This document shows, piece by piece, positions 31,689 to 40,080 of a stretch of DNA of 40,609 nucleotides. This DNA is from DATJLQ01 sp035509415 (GTDB lineage: Bacteria > Pseudomonadota > Alphaproteobacteria > JACZXZ01): the NCBI GenBank assembly GCA_035509415.1, contig DATJLQ010000203.1, positions 1 through 40,609 of the forward strand, in the 5' to 3' direction. The notes below the pieces were generated by a model, which was not told the DNA's origin, made no database searches, and worked only from the letters and a program-made list of their open reading frames with translations. The translations under genes and the position numbers were made by a program. The number at the start of each line of letters is the position of its first letter. Position 1 is the first letter of the stretch.

Positions 31689-33557
31689 ATGGTCGAGCGG
31701 GCTCGGAAGGCGCGCCGCACGCGCAAAAGAACGACGCCGCGACCCGGCCGACCGAAGCGCGTGCCGCCGGGCTATGGCGGCCTTGCCTTCGACGGCCGAG
31801 GCCGGCTCGTCGGCGCGAGCCGCAACGCGGGCGTCCTCCTCGGCGTCTCGGCCGGCGCGCTCCGCCCCGGGACGCCGTATCGGACGCTGCGCGCGGCGCT
31901 GGCACCGGCGCAACGCCAAGCGCTTCCCGCAAGCCTCGGCGACGAGGTTCGCGTCCTGCGCGCGGCCGGGCTCGCGAGCCTCGCCATCCCGATCCGCGGC
32001 CAGGGCGTCCAGCTGGTCCTCTCGACCGAGCCCGACGCCTGGGCCGCCGCCGAGCTCGCGACCCGCGAGGGCGTGCGCCAGGCGGTGCTCGAAAGCAGCC
32101 GCGACGCGGTCGCCATGTTCGACCCCGAGGACCGGCTGGTCGCGTTCAACCGCAACATGGTGACGCTCATGGGGCCGAATGTCGATCTGTTCGAGATCGG
32201 CACCCGGCTCGAGGACATCGTACGCGCGCTCGAGGCGCGCGGCGCCTACCAGAGCCGGGCGCGCGGCGTCGACGAGTACCTCGCGCGCCACGCGGCGCAG
32301 AGAACCGGGCCGCTCGATTTCGTTTACAGCTACGCCGACGGGCGCGTGATCGAGGCGATCGACCGGCGCACCGAGCAAGGCTTCACCGTCTTGGTGCGCG
32401 CCGACATCACCGAGCGGGTCGAGCGCGAGCGCGAGCTCGCGGAGCAGAACACGCTGCTCGAGCTGGCGCTCGCCAACATGTCGAACGGCATCACCTATTA
32501 CGACGCGGACCGACGCCTGCGCCTGTGGAACGCCCGCTACGCCGAGCTGTTCGGCCTGGCACCCGGCGCGCTTAGCGAGGGGATGGCGTTCGACGAGGTG
32601 CTGCGCCTGATCGTGGGCGAGGAACCGGCCGCGGCCGCGGCCGAGACGCCCATGACGCAGCACGAGGAATCGACCTTCCGGCGCACGACGCGCGCGGGAC
32701 GGCTCATCGAGGTGCGGCACAAGCCGGTCGAGCGCGGCGGCGGCGTCGGCACCTTCACCGACATCACCGAGCTCGAGGATGCGCGGCGCAAGCTCGAGGC
32801 GGCGCTCGTTGAGGCGCACCGCGCCGACGCGCTCAAGTCGATCTTCCTCGCCAACGTGACCCACGAGCTGCGCACGCCCCTCAATGCGATCACCGGCTAT
32901 TCCGAGCTGCTCGCGGGCGGGCATTACGGTACCCTCAACGACAAGCAGCGCGAGTTCGTCGATAGCATTGCCGTGGGCGGCCGGCATCTCCTGGCGCTGA
33001 TCGACGGCATCATCGAAATCACGCGCATCGAGGCGCATCAGATCAAGCTCGATCTCGGGCCGGTCGACCTCGCCCATCTCGTCGGGCACGCGATCCGCAC
33101 GGTCGAGGCGGCGCGTCACGGCCGGCCGACCGCGCGCATTTCGGCGGCCCTCGACCCGCATCTCCCCGACGTGGTCGCGGACGACGGCAAGCTGCGCCAG
33201 ATCCTCATCAACCTGATCGGGAACGCGGCCAAGTTCACCCCGCCCGGAGGCGAGGTCACGGTGCGCGCGCGCCTCGAGCCGGCGGACGGCGCGGGGCCGG
33301 CGTCCTGCGTCGTCGAGGTCGCGGACACCGGGCCCGGCATCGCCGCGGAAGACCTCGCGCGCGTGTTCGAGCCCTTCTATCGCGCCGAGACGGCGGCGAC
33401 GCGCGCGATCGAAGGCAGCGGCCTCGGGCTCGCGGTCGCGAAATCCTTGGCCGAGCTCCATGGCGGCCGGCTCGAGATCGAGAGCAGGGTGGGACAGGGC
33501 ACGCTCGCGCGCCTCACTTTCCCCGCGCAGCCGAACGCCACGTCGACGCGCGCGTGA
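31689..33557 (+). CDS. cytosolic PAS-domain sensor histidine kinase
   Basis: A 622-residue kinase with no transmembrane helix. A basic N-terminal tail precedes a degenerate PAS-like region. Two PAS_7-type domains follow at about residues 129-243 (VLESSRDAVAMFDPEDRLVAFN) and 255-364 (ALANMSNGITYYDADRRLRLWN). The phosphoacceptor is H392 in FLANVTHELRTPLNAI. The ATPase domain has NLIGNAAKFTPPGG, VADTGPGIA and GSGLGLAVAK. ATG 31689 is chosen with AGGGAG just upstream; a GTG at 31665 is possible. No receiver gene is adjacent, so it is an orphan kinase whose partner lies elsewhere. This architecture recurs in alphaproteobacterial regulators feeding the ChpT/CtrA-type phosphorelays, but that link is inference. 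Confidence 0.92.
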   Translation: MVERARKARRTRKRTTPRPGRPKRVPPGYGGLAFDGRGRLVGASRNAGVLLGVSAGALRPGTPYRTLRAALAPAQRQALPASLGDEVRVLRAAGLASLAIPIRGQGVQLVLSTEPDAWAAAELATREGVRQAVLESSRDAVAMFDPEDRLVAFNRNMVTLMGPNVDLFEIGTRLEDIVRALEARGAYQSRARGVDEYLARHAAQRTGPLDFVYSYADGRVIEAIDRRTEQGFTVLVRADITERVERERELAEQNTLLELALANMSNGITYYDADRRLRLWNARYAELFGLAPGALSEGMAFDEVLRLIVGEEPAAAAAETPMTQHEESTFRRTTRAGRLIEVRHKPVERGGGVGTFTDITELEDARRKLEAALVEAHRADALKSIFLANVTHELRTPLNAITGYSELLAGGHYGTLNDKQREFVDSIAVGGRHLLALIDGIIEITRIEAHQIKLDLGPVDLAHLVGHAIRTVEAARHGRPTARISAALDPHLPDVVADDGKLRQILINLIGNAAKFTPPGGEVTVRARLEPADGAGPASCVVEVADTGPGIAAEDLARVFEPFYRAETAATRAIEGSGLGLAVAKSLAELHGGRLEIESRVGQGTLARLTFPAQPNATSTRA

Positions 33558-33681
33558 CGGCGCGGGACGCGGGCCGAATCCCCGAGAGCACGATCGGTCG
33601 GAATTGAATTTCGTTGCCCGTCGCCCAAGCAGAGCCTTCCCCCAGGTGAGCGGAGCGTGGTGGTCCATGACTGAAAATGGA

Positions 33682-33700
33682 TTCCCGATCCGCGCGGGAA
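33682..33700. repeat. short REP-like hairpin
   Basis: TTCCCG and CGGGAA flank a 7-base loop, preceded by GGA, in the 182-base gap between the PAS kinase and csoR. The form resembles the GGATTCCCG...CGGGAA REP elements of many proteobacteria. Only one copy is in the window, so it cannot be proven repetitive. It could instead end the kinase transcript. The rest of the gap shows nothing I can name. Confidence 0.35.
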
Positions 33701-33739
33701 CGAGGGATCGAAGACGCGATTGAAGCTCGGCGAAAAAAT

Positions 33740-34012
33740 CTAGCCCATGCGCCCGATGAGCTCGACCAGCTCCGCGACCTTTTGCCGCTGGTCCGCGGCG
33801 TCGCCCGACGCGATGGCGCCTTCGACGCAATGGGCGATGTGGTCGGCGAGAATCTGGTCCTCGACCTTCTTGAGCGCGGCCTTCACCGCCTCGAGCTGGT
33901 TGATCACGTCGATGCAGTAACGGTCGCCCGCCACCATGCGCGCGATGCCGCGTACCTGGCCCTCGATCCGGCCCAGGCGCTGGAGGGCGGTCCGCTTGAT
34001 TCCGTCGCGCAT
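33740..34012 (-). CDS. csoR: copper-sensing repressor CsoR
   Basis: A 90-residue all-helical repressor, MRDGIKRTALQRLGRIEGQV onward. It carries the Cu(I)-sensing fingerprint C33, H58 and C62 (YCID...ADHIAHC), with the same 25- and 4-residue steps as known CsoR proteins. RcnR and FrmR relatives lack the C-terminal Cys. Apo-CsoR tetramers bind the operator and Cu(I) releases them. ATG 34012 gives the standard length; ATG 34024 would add four residues and place the start inside the operator. It diverges from copA with about 20 bases between starts. Confidence 0.9.
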   Translation of the reverse strand: MRDGIKRTALQRLGRIEGQVRGIARMVAGDRYCIDVINQLEAVKAALKKVEDQILADHIAHCVEGAIASGDAADQRQKVAELVELIGRMG

Positions 34013-34018
34013 GGCATA

Positions 34019-34038
34019 TACCATACCAGGGTATGGTA
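34019..34038. promoter_or_regulatory. CsoR operator between csoR and copA
   Basis: TACCATACC-AG-GGTATGGTA is a perfect 9+2+9 palindrome of the CsoR type (ATACC...GGTAT). The copA ATG (34033) is inside its right arm. A possible copA promoter, TTGATT at 33996-34001 and TATACC at 34017-34022, would run through it. Binding there would block both directions. Confidence 0.85.
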
Positions 34039-36360
34039 CAAGGCACAAGCCCCGCGCGCGATCCGGTCTGCGGCATGGCGGTCGATGCGGCCGCGGCACC
34101 CGCCGAGGCGTTCTCCGGCGGCGAGCGCTACGTCTTCTGCTGCGCGGGATGCCGCGACGCATTCCTGGCCGAGCCCGCGCGTTATTTGGCGCCGAGCGCG
34201 ACGCCGCCTGTGACGCAGCGCCCGTTTGCGGCCGCGACGCCGACGCTGTGGACCTGCCCGATGCATCCCGAGCTGCGCGCGAATGCACCGGGCGCTTGCC
34301 CGATCTGCGGCATGGCGCTCGAGCCGGCCATGCCGAGTGCCGCCGACGGCGCCAATCCCGAGCTCGCCGACATGACGCGGCGCTTTTGGGCGAGTGCCGC
34401 GCTCGCGTTGCCGCTCTTTGCGCTTGCCATGGGCGGCCATGCCGCGCAGGCACTCGTCTCGCCGCGGCTCCTCACCTGGATCGAGCTCGTGCTTGCGACG
34501 CCCATCGTGCTTTGGGGCGGGGCACCCTTCTTCGTGCGCGGCTGGCGCTCGCTCGCTTCCGGCCGGCTCAACATGTTCACCCTCATCGGCCTCGGCACCG
34601 GCATCGCCTATGGCTACAGCCTCGTGGCGGCGCTCGCGCCCGGGCTCTTCCCCGCGTCGTTGCGCGACGCCCAAGGCGGGGTCGCGGTCTATTTCGAATC
34701 CGCGGGCGTGATCGTGGCCCTCGTGCTTCTGGGCCAGGTGCTCGAGCTCAAGGCGCGCGCCAAAAGCGCCGACGCGATCCGCGCGTTGCTCGATCTCGCG
34801 CCCAAGACCGCGCGCCGCATCGACGGATCGGGCATCGAGCGCGACGTGCCGCTCGATCAGGTCGAGCCCGGCGATCGCCTACGCGTGCGTCCGGGCGAGA
34901 AAGTGCCGGTCGACGGCATCGTGGTCGAAGGTCGTAGCGCCATCGACGAATCGATGATCACCGGCGAGGCGATGCCGGTCGAGAAGGGCCCGGGTGACGC
35001 GGTCACCGGGGCGACCCTCAACGGCGCGGGCGCATTGATCGTGCGCGCCGAGCGCGTGCGGGCCGAGACGCTGCTCGCGCGTATCGTCGCGCGCGTCGCC
35101 GAGGCTCAACGCAGCCGGGCACCCATCCAGGCGCTCGCCGACCGGGTCTCGGCCTGGTTCGTCCCCGGCGTCATTCTGCTCTCCGCCGCGACCTTCGCGG
35201 GCTGGCTCGCCTACGGGCCCGCGCCGGCGCTCGGCTTCGCGCTGGTCAACGCGATCGCGGTCCTGATCGTCGCGTGCCCTTGCGCCCTCGGCCTCGCGAC
35301 GCCCATGTCGATCCTGGTCGGGACCGGGCGCGGCGCTTCGGCGGGCGTGCTGATCCGGAATGCCGAGGCGCTCGAGCGCCTGGAGAAAATCGACACCCTC
35401 GTCATCGACAAGACCGGGACGCTCACCGAGGGAAAGCCGCGCCTCATGAAGCTCGTGCCCGCGCCTAACGTCGATGCCGAGGCGCTGTTGCGCTTGGCCG
35501 CGAGCCTCGAGCAAGCGAGCGAGCATCCGTTGGCGGCGGCTTTGGTCGCCGCGGCGCGGACGCGTGGGCTCGCCCTCGCGCCGGTCGCCGACTTCAAGAG
35601 CCGGCCGGGCCGCGGCGTGGTCGGCACGGTCGAGGGACACGCGCTGGCACTCGGCAACGAGACTCTGTTGGCCGAGCTCGGCCTCGCCGCGCAAGGCCCC
35701 GACGTGCAATTCCTTGCGGCCGAGGCCGAGGCGCTCGCGCGCGAGGGCTCGAGCGTGATGCGCGCCGCCCTCGACGGGCGCTTCGCCGGCCTGATCGCGA
35801 CCGCGGACCCGATCCGCCCCGGCGCCCAAGCGGCACTCGACGCCTTGCGCCGAGACGGCATCGAGATCGTCATGGCGACCGGCGACGGGCGTGGAACGGC
35901 CGAGGCGGTCGCGCGCCGGCTCGGCATCCAGCGCGTCTTTGCCGGGCTCCTGCCCGAGGAGAAGGCCGACGCGGTGCAGCGTCTCGCGGCCGAAGGACGC
36001 CGCGTCGCCATGGCGGGCGACGGCATCAACGACGCGCCGGCCCTCGCCGCGGCCGAGGTCGGCATCGCGCTCGGCACCGGCGCCGACGTCGCGATCGAAA
36101 GTGCGGCGATCACGCTCGTCAAGGGCGATCTCGGCGCGATCCTGCGCGCGCGCACCCTCAGCCGCGCGGTGATGCGCAACATCCGCGCGAACCTCTTCCT
36201 TGCCTTCGCCTTCAATGCGCTCGCGCTGCCGATCGCGGCGGGCGCGCTTTATCCCGCTTTCGGCCTGCTCCTGAGCCCGATGGTCGCGAGCGCAGCCATG
36301 AGTGCCAGCTCGGTCACCGTGATCGGGAACGCGCTGCGCTTGAGGCGGCTCAAGCTCTGA
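34033..36360 (+). CDS. copA: Cu(I)-exporting P1B-type ATPase
   Basis: A 775-residue pump. Residues 10-51 are a YHS/TRASH-like metal domain (DPVCGMAVD...FCCAGCRDAF), and 73-98 a heavy-metal-binding domain (TCPMHPE...CPICGM). There is no classical CxxC HMA domain. The core has TGEAMPVEK, the membrane CPC motif at 415-417 (VACPCALGLATP), DKTGT at 459-463, EHPLAAAL and GDGINDAP. FNALALP and MSASS in the last helices match the Cu(I) class. It exports Cu(I) from the cytosol. It diverges from csoR and shares its operator. ATG 34033 is the only start that keeps the DPVCGM motif, which implies a very short or absent leader. Confidence 0.95.
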   Translation: MVQGTSPARDPVCGMAVDAAAAPAEAFSGGERYVFCCAGCRDAFLAEPARYLAPSATPPVTQRPFAAATPTLWTCPMHPELRANAPGACPICGMALEPAMPSAADGANPELADMTRRFWASAALALPLFALAMGGHAAQALVSPRLLTWIELVLATPIVLWGGAPFFVRGWRSLASGRLNMFTLIGLGTGIAYGYSLVAALAPGLFPASLRDAQGGVAVYFESAGVIVALVLLGQVLELKARAKSADAIRALLDLAPKTARRIDGSGIERDVPLDQVEPGDRLRVRPGEKVPVDGIVVEGRSAIDESMITGEAMPVEKGPGDAVTGATLNGAGALIVRAERVRAETLLARIVARVAEAQRSRAPIQALADRVSAWFVPGVILLSAATFAGWLAYGPAPALGFALVNAIAVLIVACPCALGLATPMSILVGTGRGASAGVLIRNAEALERLEKIDTLVIDKTGTLTEGKPRLMKLVPAPNVDAEALLRLAASLEQASEHPLAAALVAAARTRGLALAPVADFKSRPGRGVVGTVEGHALALGNETLLAELGLAAQGPDVQFLAAEAEALAREGSSVMRAALDGRFAGLIATADPIRPGAQAALDALRRDGIEIVMATGDGRGTAEAVARRLGIQRVFAGLLPEEKADAVQRLAAEGRRVAMAGDGINDAPALAAAEVGIALGTGADVAIESAAITLVKGDLGAILRARTLSRAVMRNIRANLFLAFAFNALALPIAAGALYPAFGLLLSPMVASAAMSASSVTVIGNALRLRRLKL

Positions 36361-36369
36361 CGCGCCGCG

Positions 36370-36870
36370 CTACATCTTCATGTTGCCCATGCTCGGCGTG
36401 CCCTTGGGCGCTTCCTTCATGACCTTGACCGTGACCTCGACCTTGCCCGCATGCTCGAAGGTGAGGGTGAGCGGGAAGCTCTGGCCCGCCTCGAGCGGCG
36501 CCTTGAGGTCGATCAGCATGACGTGGTAGCTGCCCGGCTTGAACGCCACCGTGCCGCCCGCCTTCACCGGCACCGAGGCGACCGGCAGCATCTTCATGAC
36601 GCCGTTCTCGTCCACCGTGCGATGGAGCTGGACCGTGGCCGCGACCGGCGAAGCGGCCGCGACCAGCTTGTCCGCGTCCTTGCCGCTATTGACGATGGTG
36701 AAATAGGCGGCGCCGTTCTTGGCAACGCTCGCCGTCGAGCGCGCCCAGGCGCCCTCGACCTTGACCGCGCCCATGTTCATGTTCATGGGCATCGAGCCTT
36801 GCGCGAGCGCCGAGCCCGCGAGCCCGAAGGCGAGCGCGAGGCCCATCAGCAGGGTCTTGAGTGTCTTCAT
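36370..36870 (-). CDS. periplasmic copper chaperone, PCu(A)C family
   Basis: A 166-residue exported protein. The signal peptide MKTLKTLLMGLALAFGLAGS ends near ALAQ. The Cu(I) site H-x10-M-x21-H-x-M is complete (LHRTVDENGVMKM...YHVML). Met-rich ends (MPMNMNMG near the N-terminus, MGNMKM at the end) may add copper ligands. PCu(A)C proteins deliver Cu(I) to the CuA centre of cytochrome oxidase or buffer periplasmic copper. AAGGAGG stands upstream. Its stop is 9 bases from the convergent copA stop. CopD lies 48 bases upstream on the same strand. Confidence 0.94.
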   Translation of the reverse strand: MKTLKTLLMGLALAFGLAGSALAQGSMPMNMNMGAVKVEGAWARSTASVAKNGAAYFTIVNSGKDADKLVAAASPVAATVQLHRTVDENGVMKMLPVASVPVKAGGTVAFKPGSYHVMLIDLKAPLEAGQSFPLTLTFEHAGKVEVTVKVMKEAPKGTPSMGNMKM

Positions 36871-36918
36871 GGCGATACCTCCTTCTTGGGTGAAACGTGT
36901 CTTCGTCGAACGCCCGAG

Positions 36919-37872
36919 TCAACCCATGGTCGCGGGCGCCGAGCTTACCAACGCGCCGACGACGAGCAGCACCGCAACGCCGAGGGCGAGCTCGTAGAGC
37001 GCGGTTTGCCGCAGCCGGGCGAGCGCCATGGGGGCCGCGTCGCCGCGAAGCCGCGGCGCGTGCACGAGGTAGTTGCGCGCGGCACCCACCAGCATGGCGA
37101 GGAGCAGCAGGATCTTCGCAATTACCAGGCGTCCATATGGCGTGCCGATCAAGGCGTCGAGGTCGCCCACCATATAAAGCGCGTTGACGATGCCGCCCGC
37201 GGCGAGAGCGGAGACGCTCACGATGCCCAGGGTCGAATAACGCGCGACCGTGGCGCGCGCGACCGCGAGGGCGGACGCGTCCGAGGCGCTCGTGCGCGCG
37301 AGCAATAGCGCGAGCGGTGCCAGGCTGCCGAGCCAAGCGCCCGCCGCGGTGATATGGACGAGATCGGCGGCGAGATGCCAATTGAGGACGCCACCTACCG
37401 CCGCCGCGGCGTGACCGACGAGCGCGATCGAGGCGAGCAACAACAGCGCCAAGGCGAACGCGGCGCCGTCGAGGACGCGGCGCGCCTTGGTGTGCCCGGG
37501 CCCCGGCGCGCGCCATTGCAGGAATGCGAGCAATACCGCGAGCAAGGCAGCGCCCGCGCAACGCGCGAGCCAGATCTGGCCGAAACGCGTCTCGCCGAGG
37601 ACCGCGTCGAGCACGTCGGGGGCGAGGGCATCGCCGAGGCTGGTGCCCGCGATGCTCGCCGCGACGAGCCAGAGCCACAGCGCGCCCGAGACCACGAGCA
37701 AGGCGAGCGACAGGCGCGCCTGCCTATAGACGAAGCGCTCCTCGATGGGATCGCGCATGCCCGTGCAACGCGCGGCGGGGCGCGCGACCGCCATGAGATA
37801 GAGGAGGCCGCCGAAGAGACCGATGGCGCTCGCGTAATGGAGCGCGCGCACGAGAATGCCGAGGACGCTCAT
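36919..37872 (-). CDS. copD: copper resistance protein CopD, inner-membrane
   Basis: A 317-residue protein with about eight transmembrane helices. It starts VLGILVRALHYASAIGLFGG, where the RALHYASA helix is typical of CopD/PcoD. Conserved His residues are in VGHAAAAVGGVLNWHLAADL and VHITAAGAWLGSL; these helices match the CopD core. CopD is thought to import copper from periplasmic CopC. It starts 46 bases after copC, on one transcript with it and the PCu(A)C gene. Confidence 0.92.
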   Translation of the reverse strand: MSVLGILVRALHYASAIGLFGGLLYLMAVARPAARCTGMRDPIEERFVYRQARLSLALLVVSGALWLWLVAASIAGTSLGDALAPDVLDAVLGETRFGQIWLARCAGAALLAVLLAFLQWRAPGPGHTKARRVLDGAAFALALLLLASIALVGHAAAAVGGVLNWHLAADLVHITAAGAWLGSLAPLALLLARTSASDASALAVARATVARYSTLGIVSVSALAAGGIVNALYMVGDLDALIGTPYGRLVIAKILLLLAMLVGAARNYLVHAPRLRGDAAPMALARLRQTALYELALGVAVLLVVGALVSSAPATMG

Positions 37873-37918
37873 CGCAGCCGCGTCCCGTCGCGCGCCTGCT
37901 CCCGATTGGGCGCATTCC

Positions 37919-38299
37919 TCACGGCGCCACCGTGAAGGTGAAGTCGCCCTGGGTCCTGTGGGTGTCGACCGAAACCGCGTGCCACACGACCTTGTAGGTG
38001 CCGGGGGCGAGGTGCGGCACGGGCAGGATCAGCTCGGCCTTGTCGCCGGGCGCCGCCTTGAGCCCCCCATGGTCGACGCGCTTTCCCGCGCCGTCGAGGA
38101 GCTCGACCTTGCAGAATGCGGGCTCGACCTCCTCGGTGTACCAGAGCTCGAGCGCTGGCGGGCTTTCCTTGACCGTGCTGCCCACGGCGGGGCTCGCATG
38201 GGAGAGGAAGGCGTGCGCCTGGGCCGCGTGCGTGCCGGCGACGAGTGCCGGTGCAGCACCCAGGGCCGCGGCGGCGAAAGTCAGTGCGATGGGTTTCAT
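37919..38299 (-). CDS. copC: copper resistance protein CopC
   Basis: A 126-residue periplasmic protein with a cleavable signal peptide. After cleavage at about AQA/HAFLSHASPAVG the mature chain begins with His, the N-terminal Cu(II) ligand of CopC. The other Cu(II) ligands are probably in VSVDTHRTQGDF (Asp and His). There is no Met-rich Cu(I) loop, so this is the Cu(II)-only type. AAGGAGG precedes the ATG. It passes copper to CopD in the accepted model. Confidence 0.94.
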   Translation of the reverse strand: MKPIALTFAAAALGAAPALVAGTHAAQAHAFLSHASPAVGSTVKESPPALELWYTEEVEPAFCKVELLDGAGKRVDHGGLKAAPGDKAELILPVPHLAPGTYKVVWHAVSVDTHRTQGDFTFTVAP

Positions 38300-38350
38300 G
38301 TTCGGTCCTCCTTCAACGAGAGGCCCGGGCGACGGCGCCCGGGCCGGCCC

Positions 38351-39295
38351 CTACCATTCCCACAAATCTTTGTCGATCAGCGGCTTCCCGAGGGTGGTCG
38401 GGAAAATGTCGTCGATGAACAGGTGGAACTGGGCGATCACGCCGACGCCCTGGGTCTGGCTCGTGGCCGCGTTGGCCGGCAGCATGGCCTCGACGCCGAA
38501 CTGCCAGACGTCGGCCTCGTAGAGCACGCCGGGCGAGATGGTGCCCGTGGTGGCCGCGTTATGGGGCGCGGAATAGACGAACTCGACCAGCGGCACGAAA
38601 TGCGCGAGGAACGCGGCCCCGCCGAGGGCGCGCACATGCTGATCGAGATAGGGCATCGAGTACTGCACCGAGAAGGCGTAGTTCCATTGGTCGGGCGACG
38701 TGTTGGGATTGTCCGACTCCTGGAAGCCGACCTCGCCGGTGAGGGCGAGCGGGCGCAGATAGCCGATCGGGAGATCGCCCAGCCCCTTCCCGAGATAGAG
38801 CGTGGGCGTGGTGTTGCTCACCTTGTCGATCGCACCCGCGGTCACCAGCTCGGCCGAGCCCGATTTCGCGAATTCGCGGATCACGCCGATCGACGCCATG
38901 AACTCGTGCGCCTCCCAGCAGGGCAGCTCGTCCTTGAGGGTGAGGGTGATGTTGTTCCAGCCGTTGAGGTTCTGGCCCGCGCCGCGTTGGGTGAAGTAGT
39001 CGCCGTTGAGGGCGAAGCCGAGATCCTTGGTGATCGTCTTGTCCCATTCGGCGCCGTAATCGAGGCTATGGCCCGAGGGATTGCCGTTGTTCGCGCGGAT
39101 CGGCGAGTAGGTGATCGTGGGCAGCGACAATTCGTCGCCCACGCCGGGGTCGTCCATGGTGAGGGTTGCGGGGAAGACGCGGTCGCCGCACACCGCGTGA
39201 GCCCACGCGGGACCGGGTGCGGCGAGCGCGCCGATGCCGGCCGAGAGCGCGAGCGCCATGATAGCGCCCACGCGCGTCGATATCGAAAATCTCAT
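38351..39295 (-). CDS. predicted outer-membrane beta-barrel-like protein of the copper locus
   Basis: A 314-residue exported protein. The signal peptide MRFSISTRVGAIMALALSAG ends at about GPAWA/HAVCGDRVFPATL, which gives a mature N-terminal His. The mature part has alternating aromatic strands (LDYGAEWDKTITKDLGFALN, WNYAFSVQYSMPYL, VIAQFHLFID) and acidic Gly/Asn loops. It ends in W, like a barrel-assembly signal. I do not recognise a named family. ATG 39295 has GGAG 9 bases upstream; ATG 39310 is an alternative. The gene lies 51 bases before copC and is presumably cotranscribed, so a copper-related role is inferred. Two Cys (mature CGD and PCWE) may form a disulfide. Confidence 0.78.
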   Translation of the reverse strand: MRFSISTRVGAIMALALSAGIGALAAPGPAWAHAVCGDRVFPATLTMDDPGVGDELSLPTITYSPIRANNGNPSGHSLDYGAEWDKTITKDLGFALNGDYFTQRGAGQNLNGWNNITLTLKDELPCWEAHEFMASIGVIREFAKSGSAELVTAGAIDKVSNTTPTLYLGKGLGDLPIGYLRPLALTGEVGFQESDNPNTSPDQWNYAFSVQYSMPYLDQHVRALGGAAFLAHFVPLVEFVYSAPHNAATTGTISPGVLYEADVWQFGVEAMLPANAATSQTQGVGVIAQFHLFIDDIFPTTLGKPLIDKDLWEW

Positions 39296-39435
39296 CGTCC
39301 CATGCTCCATCCAAGCCTTGCCGCGGACCAAAGGGGCGCGCGGATACGGATCCGGCGCGCGCGTCCGGTAAGGAGGCCGGCGCGGGCGCGTTCAAAGCCG
39401 GCGACGCCGCGAAGGACGGCGCGACCGGCGCGGGA

Positions 39436-39828
39436 TCAGGCTTGGATGGGTGGCGCGCGCGGCTGGGGCCGAAGCCCGTAGGAAACCGCGCGTGGGCTCG
39501 AAGGCTCGGCGACGCTCTCGGTCGCGAGCGTGTAGGCGGGCGGCGGCGGAAGCACCACGAAGGACGACGCGAGTGCCGCCGACACGATGGGCAGGATTTG
39601 GAAGATCGGGCACGCGGGATTCTGCGTCGCGTGCGGGCTCGCGGGCCCGGCCGGCCCGCTCGGCCCGAAATGGCAAATCGCCGTCGGCTCGAAGGCGGCG
39701 GGGCCGAGCCCCTGGGCCGCCGCTTGGTCGAGAGCCCAGGTCGCCCCGCCCATGAAGGCGTGAACCTGGGTGATGAAGAGCTGGAACAGAAGCGCCGTGG
39801 CGGCGAGCCAGGCGACGCGGCTTCTCAA
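39436..39828 (-). CDS. DUF2946 family protein
   Basis: A 130-residue exported or membrane-anchored protein. TTG 39828 is chosen: GAGGGA stands 7 bases upstream and it starts at a typical N-terminus, RSRVAWLAATALLFQLF. In-frame sequence reaches 39909 but looks non-conserved. After the signal helix the protein has ICHFGPSGP and ACPIFQIL, the spaced Cys motifs of DUF2946, then a hydrophobic segment and a Pro-rich tail. DUF2946 proteins are commonly encoded with copper-handling genes, as here. Function is not known. It is the first gene of the minus-strand copper set. Confidence 0.72.
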   Translation of the reverse strand: MRSRVAWLAATALLFQLFITQVHAFMGGATWALDQAAAQGLGPAAFEPTAICHFGPSGPAGPASPHATQNPACPIFQILPIVSAALASSFVVLPPPPAYTLATESVAEPSSPRAVSYGLRPQPRAPPIQA

Positions 39829-40044
39829 AGCGCAATCCCTCGCGGCGCGTGTGCGTGCGCCCGCGCGGATCGGATTCCGGCCTTTGCCACGCAACGGCCT
39901 CAGGCTCAAGCCCCTGCCTCCCGGCCCATTCCTGGGCCCGCCTCCATGCCGACTTTATCCGGCGGCCTTGGCGTGCGCCAGCCCGAGGGTGCGACCGCCC
40001 CGCGCGGCCAATTGCCGCAAGGAGAAGACCGGCGCGGGCCCCAA

Positions 40045-40080
40045 TTTATTCGGGGCTTTATTCGAAGCTTTATTCGAAGC
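40045..40080. repeat. three 12-base tandem repeats over a stop codon
   Basis: TTTATTCGGGGC (40045-40056), TTTATTCGAAGC (40057-40068) and TTTATTCGAAGC (40069-40080). On the minus strand each unit reads as ...TAAA, and because 12 is a multiple of three the gene's TAA stop is repeated in frame three times. Confidence 0.85.

Noticed and set aside
33558..33739. Remnant of a transposase or phage gene
   Set aside because: Short minus-strand frames here show no recognisable motif and no terminal repeats or target duplications.
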